Source of the DNA: Paracoccus sanguinis
GTDB taxonomy: Bacteria > Pseudomonadota > Alphaproteobacteria > Rhodobacterales > Rhodobacteraceae
Direction of reading: 5' to 3'
Assembly: GCF_900106665.1 (NCBI RefSeq)
Contig: NZ_FNNA01000007.1
Span: 1-64,000, forward strand
DNA: 64,000 nucleotides
A model generated the notes under the pieces. The model had not been told where the DNA came from, ran no database searches, and saw only the letters and a program-made list of their open reading frames with translations. Within the stretch, counting starts at the first letter, position 1. The number at the start of each line of letters is the position of its first letter. The position numbers were made by a program, and so were the translations under genes. Shown one piece after another: positions 57,584 to 64,000 of the stretch.

Positions 57584-59262
57584 GAGATCACCTTGAGCGG
57601 TTCGCCGGCAGCGGCGGGGGCGGTCGCGGGCGTGATCCCCTCATCGGCCCGGTGCGTGGCCGGGTCCACCCCCGCCATGAGCAGCCCCAGTTCCCCCGCG
57701 GTCGTCCGGTCGGGCAGGCGTTCGCCCATGATCCGGCCGTCGAACATCACCGCGATGCGGTCAGAGAGGCCAAGGATCTCGTCCAGCTCGACCGAGACGA
57801 GCAGGATCGCCGCGCCCGCGTCGCGCATCTCGATCAGGCGGCGATGGATGAACTCGATGGCGCCGATGTCCACGCCCCGCGTCGGCTGGCCGACGAGCAG
57901 CAGCGACGGGCGTTCCTCGATCTCGCGCGCGACCACGATCTTCTGCTGGTTCCCGCCCGAGAAGTTGCGCGCGGCGAGGTCGGGGTTCGGCGGGCGCACG
58001 TCGAAATGCTCGATCAGGCAAGCGGCGCGGCTGCGGATCGCCTCGCGGTCCATCAGCAGGCCGGACTGGTATTCGGGGTCGCGATGGTGGCCGAAGACGG
58101 TGTTCTCCCACGCGTCGAAGTCCATGATCAGCCCCTCGACCTGCCGGTCCTCGGGGATGTTGCCGACGCCCGCGCGCCGGCGCGCCGCCGCATCCGCGCC
58201 GGTCAGGGGCAGCCCCGCGCCGTTCAGCCGCGCCGCCCCCTCGATCCGGGCGCCCGGCTCGGGGTAGCCGCCGAGGATCTCCATCAGCTGCGTCTGGCCG
58301 TTGCCGCTGACCCCGGCGATGCCGAGGATCTCGCCCGCCCGCACCGTCAGGTCGATGCCGCGCAGCCGCTCGACCCCGTGCCGGTCGCGCATCCTGAGGC
58401 CGCTGATCTCGAGCACCGGGGCCCCCGGCCGGGCCGGGGTCTTGTCCACCCTGAGCAGCACCTTGCGCCCGACCATCAGCTCGGCCAGCTGCTCGGGCGA
58501 GGTCTCGGCCGTGCGCACCGTCGCCACCATCTCGCCGCGCCGCATGACGCTGACGTTGTCGGTGATCTCCATGATCTCGCGCAGCTTGTGGGTGATCAGG
58601 ATGATCGTCTTGCCCTCGTCCCTGAGCCCGCGAAGGATGCGGAACAGGTGATCGGCCTCGGCCGGGGTCAGCACGCCCGTCGGCTCGTCGAGGATCAGGA
58701 TGTCGGCCTGGCGGTACAGCGCCTTGAGGATTTCCACCCGCTGCTGGTGGCCGACCGACAGCGTCTCGACCACCGCATCGGGATCGACCTGCATCTCGTA
58801 TTCGGCCGCGAGCCGCCGCAGTTCCTTGCGCGCCCGGCTGAGCGAGGGGGCGAGCAACGCGCTGTCCTCGGCCCCGAGGATGACGTTCTCGACCACGGTC
58901 ATGTTCGGGACCAGCTTGAAATGCTGGAACACCATGCCGATCCCGGCGCGGATCGCGGACTGGCTGTCGGTGATCCCCGCGTCGCGCCCGCCGATCAGGA
59001 TCGCGCCGGCGTCCGGGCGGTAGAAGCCGTAGAGGATCGACATCAGCGTCGACTTGCCGGCGCCGTTCTCGCCCACGATGCCGTGGATCGTGCCGCGCGG
59101 GACGACCATCGAGATGTCGCGGTTGGCCTGCACCGGCCCGAAGGATTTCGAGATCCCGCGCAGCTCGATGGCGGGCGGGGTGCCGGGGGCGGCCGCGCGC
59201 CCCCGGTCGGTCGGCAGGGCGGGGCCGCGATCGGGCCCCGCCTCGGGTTGGGTCGGCGTCAC
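57580..59262 (-). CDS. ABC nucleoside transporter ATP-binding protein (two domains)
   Basis: A 560-residue tandem ABC ATPase. Domain 1 has Walker A GENGAGKST, signature LSVGHQQRVEI and Walker B DILILDEPTG. Domain 2 has a degenerate Walker A, GVSGNGQTQL, and a signature FSGGNQQKI. An intact first and altered second site are usual in sugar- and nucleoside-type importers (NupO, RbsA-like). The start directly follows the stop of the binding-protein gene. An N-terminal proline-rich extension of about 30 residues precedes the first domain. Confidence 0.93.
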   Translation of the reverse strand: MTPTQPEAGPDRGPALPTDRGRAAAPGTPPAIELRGISKSFGPVQANRDISMVVPRGTIHGIVGENGAGKSTLMSILYGFYRPDAGAILIGGRDAGITDSQSAIRAGIGMVFQHFKLVPNMTVVENVILGAEDSALLAPSLSRARKELRRLAAEYEMQVDPDAVVETLSVGHQQRVEILKALYRQADILILDEPTGVLTPAEADHLFRILRGLRDEGKTIILITHKLREIMEITDNVSVMRRGEMVATVRTAETSPEQLAELMVGRKVLLRVDKTPARPGAPVLEISGLRMRDRHGVERLRGIDLTVRAGEILGIAGVSGNGQTQLMEILGGYPEPGARIEGAARLNGAGLPLTGADAAARRRAGVGNIPEDRQVEGLIMDFDAWENTVFGHHRDPEYQSGLLMDREAIRSRAACLIEHFDVRPPNPDLAARNFSGGNQQKIVVAREIEERPSLLLVGQPTRGVDIGAIEFIHRRLIEMRDAGAAILLVSVELDEILGLSDRIAVMFDGRIMGERLPDRTTAGELGLLMAGVDPATHRADEGITPATAPAAAGEPLKVIS

Positions 59263-60252
59263 TTACTGGACCGGGCAGGCGTTGTCCGTCATGTAGTCGT
59301 GGACCTTGATCTCGCCCGAGGCGATCTTGGCCGAGGCCTCGTCGATGGCCTTGGTGATCTCGTCGGTCATCAGCGGCTTGTTGTTGTCGTCCATGGCGAG
59401 GCTGACGCCCCCCGACTTGAGGTCCATGACCTTGGTGCCCGGCTCGACCGCGGTGCCGGCCTTGAACGCCTCGTAGACCGAGTTGTCGACGCCCTTCACC
59501 ACCGAGGTCAGCACCTTGCCCGGGTGCAGGTGGTTCTGGTTCGAATCGACCCCGATGGACAGGATCCCCTCGTCGGCCGCGGCCTGCAGCACGCCGATGC
59601 CCGTCCCGCCGGCGGCGGCATAGATCACGTCCGCGCCCTGCGCCTTCTGCGCGCGGGCAAGCTCGCCGCCCTTCACCGGGTCGTTCCAGGCGGCGGGGGT
59701 GGTGCCGGTCATGTTCTGGATCACCTTGGCGTCGGGGTTCGTCGCCTTGACGCCCTGCACATAGCCGCAGGCAAACTTGCGGATCAGCGGCACGTCCATC
59801 CCGCCGATGAAGCCGACCGTCCCGGACTTCGAGGCTTTCGTCGCCGCGATCCCGGCCAGATAGCTGCCCTCGCCCTCGTTGAAGACGACCGACTGGACGT
59901 TCGGCGCCTCGACCACGGTGTCGATGATGACGAAGCGGGTGTCGGGATAGTCGGGCGCGACCTTGGTCAGCACGTCGCCGAAGGCGAAGCCGGTCATCAC
60001 GATCGGGTTCGCCCCGGTCTCGGCCAGCCGGCGCAGCGCCTGTTCGCGCTGGGCCTCGGACTGCATCTCGAGTTCCTTGTAGTTGCCGCCGGTCTCGGTC
60101 TTCCACTTCTCGGCGCCGTGATAGGCGGCCTCGTTGAAGGATTTGTCGAACTTGCCGCCAAGGTCGAAGATCAGCGCCGGATCGGCCGCGGCGGCGCCGC
60201 AGGTCAGCGCCAGCGCCGCGGCACCGGCCGCAAGACGGGTCATCAGGGTCAT
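59263..60252 (-). CDS. BMP-family nucleoside-binding lipoprotein/periplasmic protein
   Basis: A 329-residue periplasmic binding protein of the basic membrane protein (PnrA/BmpA) family, which binds purine nucleosides. The signal peptide is residues 1-26; a cysteine in LTCGAAAAD is not in a good lipobox, so it is probably soluble. Family motifs are IFDLGGKFDKSFNEAAYHGAEK and VGFIGGMDVPLIRKFACGYVQG. GGGAGAGCTGACC precedes the ATG. It heads the five-gene operon ending in the phosphorylase. The start at MTLMTRLAAG avoids a 55-residue out-of-character leader. Confidence 0.92.
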   Translation of the reverse strand: MTLMTRLAAGAAALALTCGAAAADPALIFDLGGKFDKSFNEAAYHGAEKWKTETGGNYKELEMQSEAQREQALRRLAETGANPIVMTGFAFGDVLTKVAPDYPDTRFVIIDTVVEAPNVQSVVFNEGEGSYLAGIAATKASKSGTVGFIGGMDVPLIRKFACGYVQGVKATNPDAKVIQNMTGTTPAAWNDPVKGGELARAQKAQGADVIYAAAGGTGIGVLQAAADEGILSIGVDSNQNHLHPGKVLTSVVKGVDNSVYEAFKAGTAVEPGTKVMDLKSGGVSLAMDDNNKPLMTDEITKAIDEASAKIASGEIKVHDYMTDNACPVQ

Positions 60253-60320
60253 GGTCAGCTCTCCCGTTGGTTTTGCGGGGATTACAGGAAATGCGCCCGG
60301 CGGCGTCAATGACAAACGCC

Positions 60321-60353
60321 GCGACAGGCCCGCGACAAGCCCGCGACAGGCCC
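60321..60353. repeat. Three 11-bp tandem repeats upstream of bioB
   Basis: GCGACAGGCCC, GCGACAAGCCC and GCGACAGGCCC follow one another without gaps in the region between the nucleoside importer and bioB. Further down AACATATGTT (60417-60426) is a perfect palindrome 12 bases before the bioB start. Neither matches the known alphaproteobacterial BioR box. Regulatory function is only possible. Confidence 0.55.
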
Positions 60354-60438
60354 GCGGCGCGGCATTTCCCGAGGGCATTGAACAGGGGCAGTCAATCCTG
60401 CTAACCCGCCCCTGCAAACATATGTTGCGAGGCTACGG

Positions 60439-61530
60439 ATGAACGCCCCGACCGCCCCCTCCCTCACCGGCCGCCCGCACTGGACCCCCGAGGCCGCGCG
60501 CGAGATCTTCGATCTGCCGTTCATGGAGCTGCTGTTCCGCGCCCAGACCGTGCACCGGGCGCATTTCGACCCGAACCGGATCCAGCTCAGCCGCCTGCTG
60601 TCGATCAAGACCGGCGGCTGCCCCGAGGATTGCAGCTATTGCAGCCAGTCCGCGCGGCATGATTCGGGCCTGTCGGCGTCGAAGCTGATGGAGGTGCAGC
60701 GGGTGATCGCCGAGGCCGCCCGCGCCAAGGCCGCCGGGGCCACGCGCTACTGCATGGGCGCCGCCTGGCGGTCGCCGAAAGAGCGCGACATGGCGCAGAT
60801 CGTGGCCATGGTCGAGGGCGTGAAGGCGCTGGGGATGGAAACCTGCATGACGCTGGGAATGCTCGACAAATTCCAGGCGACGCGGCTCGCGGCGGCGGGG
60901 CTCGACTACTACAACCACAACGTGGACACGTCCGAGGCGCATTATTCCAACGTGATCACGACCCGCAGCTACGCCGACCGGCTGGATACGCTGGCCGTGG
61001 TCCGCGACAGCGGGATCAAGGTCTGCTCGGGCGGCATCCTGGGCCTGGGCGAGGGGGCGCAGGACCGCGTGGACATGCTGGTGACGCTGGCGAACCTGCC
61101 CGAGCCGCCGGATTCGGTGCCGCTGAACCTGCTGATCCCGATCCCCGGCACGCCGCTCGCCGACGCCCCGCCGGTCGATCCGATCGACTTCGTGCGCACC
61201 ATCGCGCTGGCGCGGATCATGATGCCCGAGAGCCACGTCCGGCTGTCGGCCGGTCGCACCGAGATGTCCGACGAGATGCAGGCGCTGTGCTTCTTCGCCG
61301 GCGCGAACTCGATCTTCGTGGGTGAGACGCTGCTGACGGCGGGCAACCCGGACGAGGACAAGGACATGAAACTGCTGGCGAAACTCGGGATGCAGCCGAT
61401 GGTCGCGTGGGAGCACGCGCCCGCGGACGGCGCCGCCGCGCCGGCCCCCGCGGCGATCCCCGAGGGCGCGCCCGCGGCCTGTCCGATGCGCGCGGCCGCG
61501 GGCGAGACGCCGGTTCCGATGCTGCGCTGA
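60439..61530 (+). CDS. bioB: Biotin synthase
   Basis: A 363-residue radical-SAM enzyme that inserts sulfur into dethiobiotin. The [4Fe-4S] motif is [12 protein letters not shown] with Cys61, Cys65 and Cys68. [25 protein letters not shown] and [10 protein letters not shown] are further conserved blocks that supply the second cluster ligands. The C-terminal 40 or so residues are an alanine/proline-rich extension beyond the usual end. It is the first gene of bioBFDA, four bases before bioF. Confidence 0.97.
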   Translation: MNAPTAPSLTGRPHWTPEAAREIFDLPFMELLFRAQTVHRAHFDPNRIQLSRLLSIKTGGCPEDCSYCSQSARHDSGLSASKLMEVQRVIAEAARAKAAGATRYCMGAAWRSPKERDMAQIVAMVEGVKALGMETCMTLGMLDKFQATRLAAAGLDYYNHNVDTSEAHYSNVITTRSYADRLDTLAVVRDSGIKVCSGGILGLGEGAQDRVDMLVTLANLPEPPDSVPLNLLIPIPGTPLADAPPVDPIDFVRTIALARIMMPESHVRLSAGRTEMSDEMQALCFFAGANSIFVGETLLTAGNPDEDKDMKLLAKLGMQPMVAWEHAPADGAAAPAPAAIPEGAPAACPMRAAAGETPVPMLR

Positions 61531-61534
61531 GCCG

Positions 61535-62686
61535 ATGCGGGACGTCAGCACGCCCGACCGGCTGGCGCCGTTCCGCGCCGATCTCGCCGCGCTCGAGGCC
61601 GCCGGGCGGACGCGGCGGCTGATCCTGCGGGCGGGGGTCGACTTTGCCTCGAACGACTATCTCGGGCTCGCCGGGCACCCCCGGCTGGCGGCCGCGGTGC
61701 AGGCGGCGCTCGCCGACGGCGTGCCGGTGGGCGCGGCCGGGTCGCGGCTGCTGAGGGGCAACACCGACTGGCAGGAAGCCTTTGAAATCAACGCCGCAGC
61801 CTTCTTCGGGGCCGAGGCCGCGCTGGGCTTCGGGGGCGGGTATCAGGCCAACGTGGCGGTGGTCTCGACCCTGCCGCAGCGGGGCGACCTGCTGCTGATG
61901 GATGCGCTGAGCCATGCCTCGACCCGGGACGGGGCGCGGCTGGCGCGGGCCGAGGTGGCCGAGTTCCAGCACAACGACGCGGGCCACGCCGAGGATGTGA
62001 TCACAGACTGGCGGGCGCGGGGCGGCAACGGCGCGGTGTGGATCGCGGTCGAGAGCCTCTACAGCATGGACGGCGACCGGGCGCCCTTGGACGATCTGGC
62101 GCAACTCGCGGATCGGGAAGGGTTTCTGATCGTCGACGAGGCCCACGCGACCGGCGTCTGGGGGCCGGGCGGCAAGGGCCTCTCGCACGCGCTCGAGGGG
62201 CGCGAGAACGTGATCACGCTGCACACCTTGGGCAAGGCGCTGGGCGGGTCGGGCGCGCTGCTCTGCCTGCCCGCGGTGCTGCGCGCGGCGCTCATCAACC
62301 GCGCCCGGCCGTTCATCTTCGCCACCGCGCCCTCGCCGCTGATGGCGGTCGCGGGGGGCGCGGCGCTCGACCTGCTGCGTGACGAGCCCGATCTGCCGCA
62401 GCGGCTGCACGATCACATTGCCTTGTTTTCGCAGGAAATGTCGGCGCGGTTGCCGCATCTGCCGATGTCGGGCAGCCAGATCGTGCCGCTGATCGTGGGC
62501 GAGGACGCCGCCACGATGCGGCTTGCCGCGGCGGTGCAGGCCGAGGGCTTCGACGTCCGCGGCATCCGCCCGCCGACGGTCCCGCCGGGGACCGCGCGGC
62601 TGCGGGTGTCGCTGACGCTGAATGCCTCGGCCGAGGACGTGGTGCGGCTTGCCGCGACGTTGGAGCGACTATGGCCCGATTTGTGA
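61535..62686 (+). CDS. bioF: 8-amino-7-oxononanoate synthase
   Basis: A 383-residue PLP enzyme of the alpha-oxoamine synthase family that joins pimeloyl-ACP or -CoA with alanine. The Schiff-base lysine is in HTLGKALGGSGAL, with DEAHATGVWGPGG and GFGGGYQANVAV as other conserved parts. The start MRDVSTPDRL follows bioB by four bases, and its end overlaps bioD by 16. It is the second gene of the biotin operon. Confidence 0.95.
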   Translation: MRDVSTPDRLAPFRADLAALEAAGRTRRLILRAGVDFASNDYLGLAGHPRLAAAVQAALADGVPVGAAGSRLLRGNTDWQEAFEINAAAFFGAEAALGFGGGYQANVAVVSTLPQRGDLLLMDALSHASTRDGARLARAEVAEFQHNDAGHAEDVITDWRARGGNGAVWIAVESLYSMDGDRAPLDDLAQLADREGFLIVDEAHATGVWGPGGKGLSHALEGRENVITLHTLGKALGGSGALLCLPAVLRAALINRARPFIFATAPSPLMAVAGGAALDLLRDEPDLPQRLHDHIALFSQEMSARLPHLPMSGSQIVPLIVGEDAATMRLAAAVQAEGFDVRGIRPPTVPPGTARLRVSLTLNASAEDVVRLAATLERLWPDL

Positions 62687-63363
62687 TCACAGGCACCGGG
62701 ACGGACATCGGCAAGACGGTGTTCGCGGCCGGGCTGACGGGGCTGATCGGGGCGCGCTACTGGAAGCCGGTGCAGACCGGCATCCCGGTTTCGGCGATGC
62801 AGAAACCGTCCGATGTTCCTGCACCGTTCGTTCAACGTTCATGCACAGTTCATGCGAACGATCCTGCGAACGCCCCCGAAAGCGACAGCGCCTTCGTCCG
62901 CCGCATGACCGGCGCCGCGACGCTGCCCGAGGCGGTGGTCCTGCCCGAACCGCTCTCGCCCCACCGGGCGGCGGAGCTCGCCGGTGTCGCCATCCCCGAC
63001 CTGCCGCTGCCCGACGCCGACCCGCTGGTGATCGAGGGCGCGGGCGGCGTGCTCGTCCCGATCACCCGCGAGCTGCTGTCGGCCGAGCTGTTCGCGCGCT
63101 GGGGGCTGCCGGTGATCCTCGTCGCCACCACCGGGCTCGGGACGATCAGCCACACGCTCACCGCGCTCGAGTCGCTGCGGGTGCGGGGGTGCCGTGTGCA
63201 TGGCGTGGCCTTCGTCGGCGACGACAACGCCGACAACATCGCCACCATCGGCCAGATCGGGCAGGTGCGGGTGCTGGGCCGGTTGCCGCGGCTCGATCCG
63301 CTGACGCCCGACAGCCTTGCCGCCGCCATGCGCGCGGGCTTCGACCCGCAGGACTTCGCCTGA
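62671..63363 (+). CDS. bioD: Dethiobiotin synthetase with inserted repeat segment
   Basis: A 230-residue ATP-dependent carboxylase that closes the ureido ring of dethiobiotin. Walker A is GTGTDIGKTVFA (residues 8-19), the substrate lysine lies in WKPVQTG, and the later motif is VIEGAGGVLVP. Compared with family members, roughly residues 42-69 are extra. They are encoded by a lower-GC tract with 11-bp GTTC-containing repeats, inserted in frame in a surface loop after VQTG. The rest appears intact, so activity is expected to be kept. It overlaps bioF by 16 bases. Confidence 0.92.
   Translation: MARFVITGTGTDIGKTVFAAGLTGLIGARYWKPVQTGIPVSAMQKPSDVPAPFVQRSCTVHANDPANAPESDSAFVRRMTGAATLPEAVVLPEPLSPHRAAELAGVAIPDLPLPDADPLVIEGAGGVLVPITRELLSAELFARWGLPVILVATTGLGTISHTLTALESLRVRGCRVHGVAFVGDDNADNIATIGQIGQVRVLGRLPRLDPLTPDSLAAAMRAGFDPQDFA
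62815..62858. repeat. Four 11-bp GTTC repeats inside bioD (LexA-box-like)
   Basis: GTTC occurs at 62815, 62826, 62837 and 62848, exactly 11 bases apart. Units are GTTCCTGCACC, GTTCGTTCAAC, GTTCATGCACA and GTTCATGCGAA. GTTC-N7-GTTC is the SOS (LexA) box of alphaproteobacteria. The tract lies within the in-frame insertion of bioD. Confidence 0.75.
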
Positions 63364-63424
63364 CCGCCCTCTGGTCCGCCCCATCCCCGCCGCGGGCCGT
63401 GCCTGCGGCGCAACGGAGACCCCG

Positions 63425-64000
63425 ATGACCGATTCGCCCGTCTGGCACCCGTTCACCCAGCACGCCACCGAGCCCCGGCCGCCGCGCGCGCTCAAGGCCG
63501 AGGGATCGGTGATCGAGACTGACCGCGGCCCGCTGATCGACGCGATCTCGAGCTGGTGGGTGATCACCCATGGCCACCGGCACCCGCCGATCATGGCGGC
63601 GATCCGGGCCGAGACCGAGCGGCTGGACCAGGTGATCTTCGCCGGGCTGACCCATCAGCCGGCCGAGGATCTGGCGCGGGCGCTCGTGGACCTCGCCCCC
63701 GCAGGGCTGACGCGGGTGTTCTATTCCGACAGCGGCTCGACCAGCGTCGAGGTGGCGCTGAAGATGGCGCTGGGGTTCTGGGCGAACAGCGGCCGGCCGC
63801 GGCACCGGATCGCGGTGCTCGACGGCAGCTATCACGGCGACACCATCGGGACGATGAGTGTCGGCGCCCGCGGGGTCTTCAACGCCGCCTATCAGCCCTT
63901 GATGTTCGCGGTCGACAGCCTGCCCTTTCCCGAGGGCGACGGGGCGGCGACGCTCGCCGCCTTCGAGGCGCTGGCGGCGCAGGGCGACCTTGCCGCGCTG
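63425..64000 (+). CDS. bioA: Adenosylmethionine-8-amino-7-oxononanoate aminotransferase (5' part)
   Basis: The first 192 residues of a class III PLP aminotransferase that makes 7,8-diaminopelargonate; the gene runs past the window edge. It begins MTDSPVWHPFTQH and has AISSWWVITHGHRHPPI and FYSDSGSTSVEVALKMAL, diagnostic for BioA. GGAGACCCCG precedes the ATG. It is the fourth gene of the bio operon, 61 bases after bioD. The PLP lysine lies outside the window. Confidence 0.93.
   Translation, partial: MTDSPVWHPFTQHATEPRPPRALKAEGSVIETDRGPLIDAISSWWVITHGHRHPPIMAAIRAETERLDQVIFAGLTHQPAEDLARALVDLAPAGLTRVFYSDSGSTSVEVALKMALGFWANSGRPRHRIAVLDGSYHGDTIGTMSVGARGVFNAAYQPLMFAVDSLPFPEGDGAATLAAFEALAAQGDLAAL

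Noticed and set aside
60321..60353. CRISPR-like or minisatellite array
   Set aside because: Three directly adjoining 11-bp units without spacers do not make a CRISPR array, and none was seen elsewhere in the window.
62815..62858. SOS control of the biotin operon through the LexA-like repeats
   Set aside because: The tract lies inside bioD, far from the bioB promoter, so control of the operon start is unlikely; reported as an inserted repeat instead.

Overview
The window is very GC-rich and densely coded. Codon use, gene families and layout point to an alphaproteobacterium of the Rhodobacteraceae/Paracoccaceae (Rhodobacter, Paracoccus or Rhodovulum-like). An initiator tRNA-fMet at the left edge, probably the tail of an rRNA operon, fits this: in that family tRNA-fMet usually closes the operon. 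No phage, transposase, integrase or CRISPR array was seen. The only repeats are small: a REP-like hairpin in two copies, a 94-bp tandem duplication at the valS start, and two 11-bp repeat tracts.

Left part (0.9-16.8 kb) is catabolic. A minus-strand run of ten tightly packed genes, pobA-pcaD-pcaC-pcaH-pcaG-BKACE-pcaB-dctP-dctQ-dctM, takes 4-hydroxybenzoate to protocatechuate and on to beta-ketoadipate. It carries its own TRAP importer and is divergent from the LysR regulator pcaQ. pcaI, pcaJ and pcaF are absent; a DUF849 beta-keto acid cleavage enzyme sits in their place and could cut beta-ketoadipate directly to succinyl-CoA and acetoacetate. Next to it a MarR regulator is divergent from a 3-hydroxybenzoate 4-monooxygenase, a second funnel into protocatechuate. 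Creatinase, a periplasmic binding protein and a LysR regulator follow.

Middle part (16.8-36 kb). A NemR-type TetR regulator with two matching operators heads an electrophile-defence operon (Ohr, CurA-like reductase, DJ-1/Hsp31-like protein). An SbcD/SbcC-like nuclease-ATPase pair follows, then an HxlR regulator divergent from small detoxification-type genes (DUF1428 fusion, two VOC proteins, GST, hydrolase). Then come valS, a MnmC function split into two divergent genes, a rhomboid protease, a META lipoprotein and a gabT-like aminotransferase.

Right part (36-64 kb). A hydrolase/crotonase/AEC-transporter group and a TusA-DUF2478/MobA group lead to an Lrp regulator. It abuts a four-gene ligase-associated DNA repair operon (metallo-beta-lactamase exonuclease, ATP-dependent ligase, Lhr-type helicase, PdeM phosphoesterase). 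After an outer-membrane protein and gyrB comes a BMP-type nucleoside ABC importer coupled to purine nucleoside phosphorylase. The window ends in a bioBFDA biotin operon, with bioA cut by the window edge.

Start codons were chosen by overlap with the upstream gene, visible Shine-Dalgarno sequence and family length. Functions rest on motif and family recognition by eye; no database search was run.
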